The notes beneath the pieces were generated by a model. That model made no database searches. It saw nothing but the letters and a program-made list of their open reading frames with translations, and had not been told where the DNA came from. A stretch of 63,449 bases of DNA from Burkholderiaceae bacterium (GTDB lineage Bacteria > Pseudomonadota > Gammaproteobacteria > Burkholderiales > Burkholderiaceae_F): positions 70,176 through 133,624 of the forward strand of contig JALHMQ010000013.1 in the NCBI GenBank assembly GCA_022843955.1. The letters run 5' to 3'. This document shows positions 62,790 through 63,449 of the stretch, in pieces. The position numbers were made by a program, and so were the translations under genes. Numbering within the stretch: the stretch's first letter is position 1; each line of letters starts with the position of its first letter.

Positions 62790-63449
62790 ATGTCTGACTC
62801 CGCTGACCCTGCTGCTGCGCCCTCGCCCCCGTACTGGATCGCCGCCTTGCTGGTGCTGTGGCTGTCTCTGGTGGTGGTGGGCGCCGGCTTCGCCATGGCG
62901 GTGCTGCTCAGTTCCGCCGAGGACTACGCCGAGTCGACCTCGTTCCAGGTCGTGCTGTGCATGACCGGCGGCGCGCTTGGCGCGTCGCTGACGGCGCTGC
63001 TCGCGACGGGCGAACGCATTGCCCGCGGCTGGTCGTATGGGCTTGATGCGCTGGCGCGTACCGAGCGCCGCTTCAACGGCCGCCTGGCGCCGCTGCTGGC
63101 GGTGCAGCCCATTCTCGGCGCCGCGCTCGGCATGGTGCTGCTGCTGGCGCTGTCATCGGGCTCGGTGATGCTGCTGCGCCTGACCGAGGGCACCACCTTC
63201 GATCCGATGGGCTTGCTGCTGTTCTCGGTGATCACCGGCCTGTTCGCGCGCACACTGCTGGCACGCGTGCGCGATTCGGTGGAAGCGCTGTTCGGGCGCG
63301 CCACCGGGGGTGCCGAGCCCGACCCGCTGCGCGCCAGCCGCAATCAATTGCCGGCGCGCGATGCACCGGCAGCAGCGGCGCCGACGGCGGTCCCGCTGCA
63401 ATCCGCCGAGCCGACCGCGCCGGCGCCGCCTCCGCCAGATCGGAAGAGC
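62790..63449 (+). CDS. Membrane protein, 3' end lost at the contig end
   Basis: The frame starts at ATG 62790 and is still open at the right edge. It has three to four hydrophobic segments (YWIAALLVLWLSLVVVGAGF and VLCMTGGALGASLTALLA among them) and a Pro/Ala-rich C-terminal part. I do not recognise the family. The last 13 bases are adapter sequence, so the final four or five codons are not genomic. Confidence 0.7.
   Translation, partial: MSDSADPAAAPSPPYWIAALLVLWLSLVVVGAGFAMAVLLSSAEDYAESTSFQVVLCMTGGALGASLTALLATGERIARGWSYGLDALARTERRFNGRLAPLLAVQPILGAALGMVLLLALSSGSVMLLRLTEGTTFDPMGLLLFSVITGLFARTLLARVRDSVEALFGRATGGAEPDPLRASRNQLPARDAPAAAAPTAVPLQSAEPTAPAPPPPDRKS
63437..63449 (+). other. Illumina adapter prefix at the contig end
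   Basis: The last 13 bases read AGATCGGAAGAGC, the universal start of TruSeq-type adapters. A chance match at exactly the terminal position is improbable. Confidence 0.95.

Overview
The window reads as a high-GC betaproteobacterial chromosome segment, most likely Burkholderiales. The main reason is the block cation:proton antiporter / kdsD-kdsC-lptC-lptA-lptB-rpoN-hpf / ptsN-hprK / rapZ, together with mutM/mutY next to lolB-ispE-tRNA-Gln-prs-rplY-pth, an arrangement familiar from that order. It looks like the end of a short-read contig: the last 13 bases are the common Illumina adapter prefix.

Region A (about 1.2-21 kb, all plus strand) is an aryl-polyene / xanthomonadin-type pigment cluster. 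It encodes a chorismatase of the XanB2/Hyg5 type (starter acid), a flavin-dependent halogenase-like protein, a MipA/OmpV outer-membrane protein, a COG4648 membrane protein, an aryl:ACP AMP-ligase, two hotdog dehydratases, a LolA-like carrier, an MMPL exporter, a ketosynthase with its truncated chain-length-factor partner, a lipoprotein, a phosphopantetheinyl transferase, an LPLAT acyltransferase, one ACP, a family 2 glycosyltransferase, an LpxL-like acyltransferase, a thioesterase, a ketoreductase, two methyltransferases and a polysaccharide deacetylase. Many genes overlap by ATGA or GTGA, as expected for one long translationally coupled operon. Two unusual tandem repeats sit at gene junctions: 13-bp units at the exporter/ketosynthase junction and 60-bp units between the glycosyltransferase and the LpxL-like gene. 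A patatin-like gene is cut by the left edge and runs divergently.

Region B (21-34 kb) is housekeeping. On the minus strand lie pth, rplY, prs, tRNA-Gln, ispE, an exported methyltransferase, lolB and a TPR lipoprotein. On the plus strand lie mutM, a dynamin-like GTPase and mutY. A LON-substrate-binding-domain gene, rapZ and a psiF-like gene follow on the minus strand. Several strong hairpins mark terminators and leaders here.

Region C (34-46 kb, mostly minus) holds hprK, ptsN, hpf, rpoN, lptBAC, kdsC and kdsD, i.e. PTS-Ntr, sigma-54 and LPS export/KDO synthesis, with a divergent KefB-type antiporter. A plus-strand Ogt/Ada-like gene and a DUF3617 gene interrupt ptsN and hpf.

Region D (46-63.4 kb) is mixed: a histidine phosphatase, a stand-alone receiver protein, uvrA, a DUF5916 outer-membrane-like protein, ssb, a molybdopterin oxidoreductase pair (TtrA/TtrB-like) divergent from a TtrS/TtrR-like two-component system, a second DUF3617 protein, a D-Ala-D-Ala carboxypeptidase, a GT-C-like membrane protein and a membrane protein cut by the right edge. 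A motif CCCTAACG occurs in an inverted repeat between the oxidoreductase and sensor genes and twice as an 11-bp direct repeat upstream of the DUF3617 gene, suggesting one small regulon.
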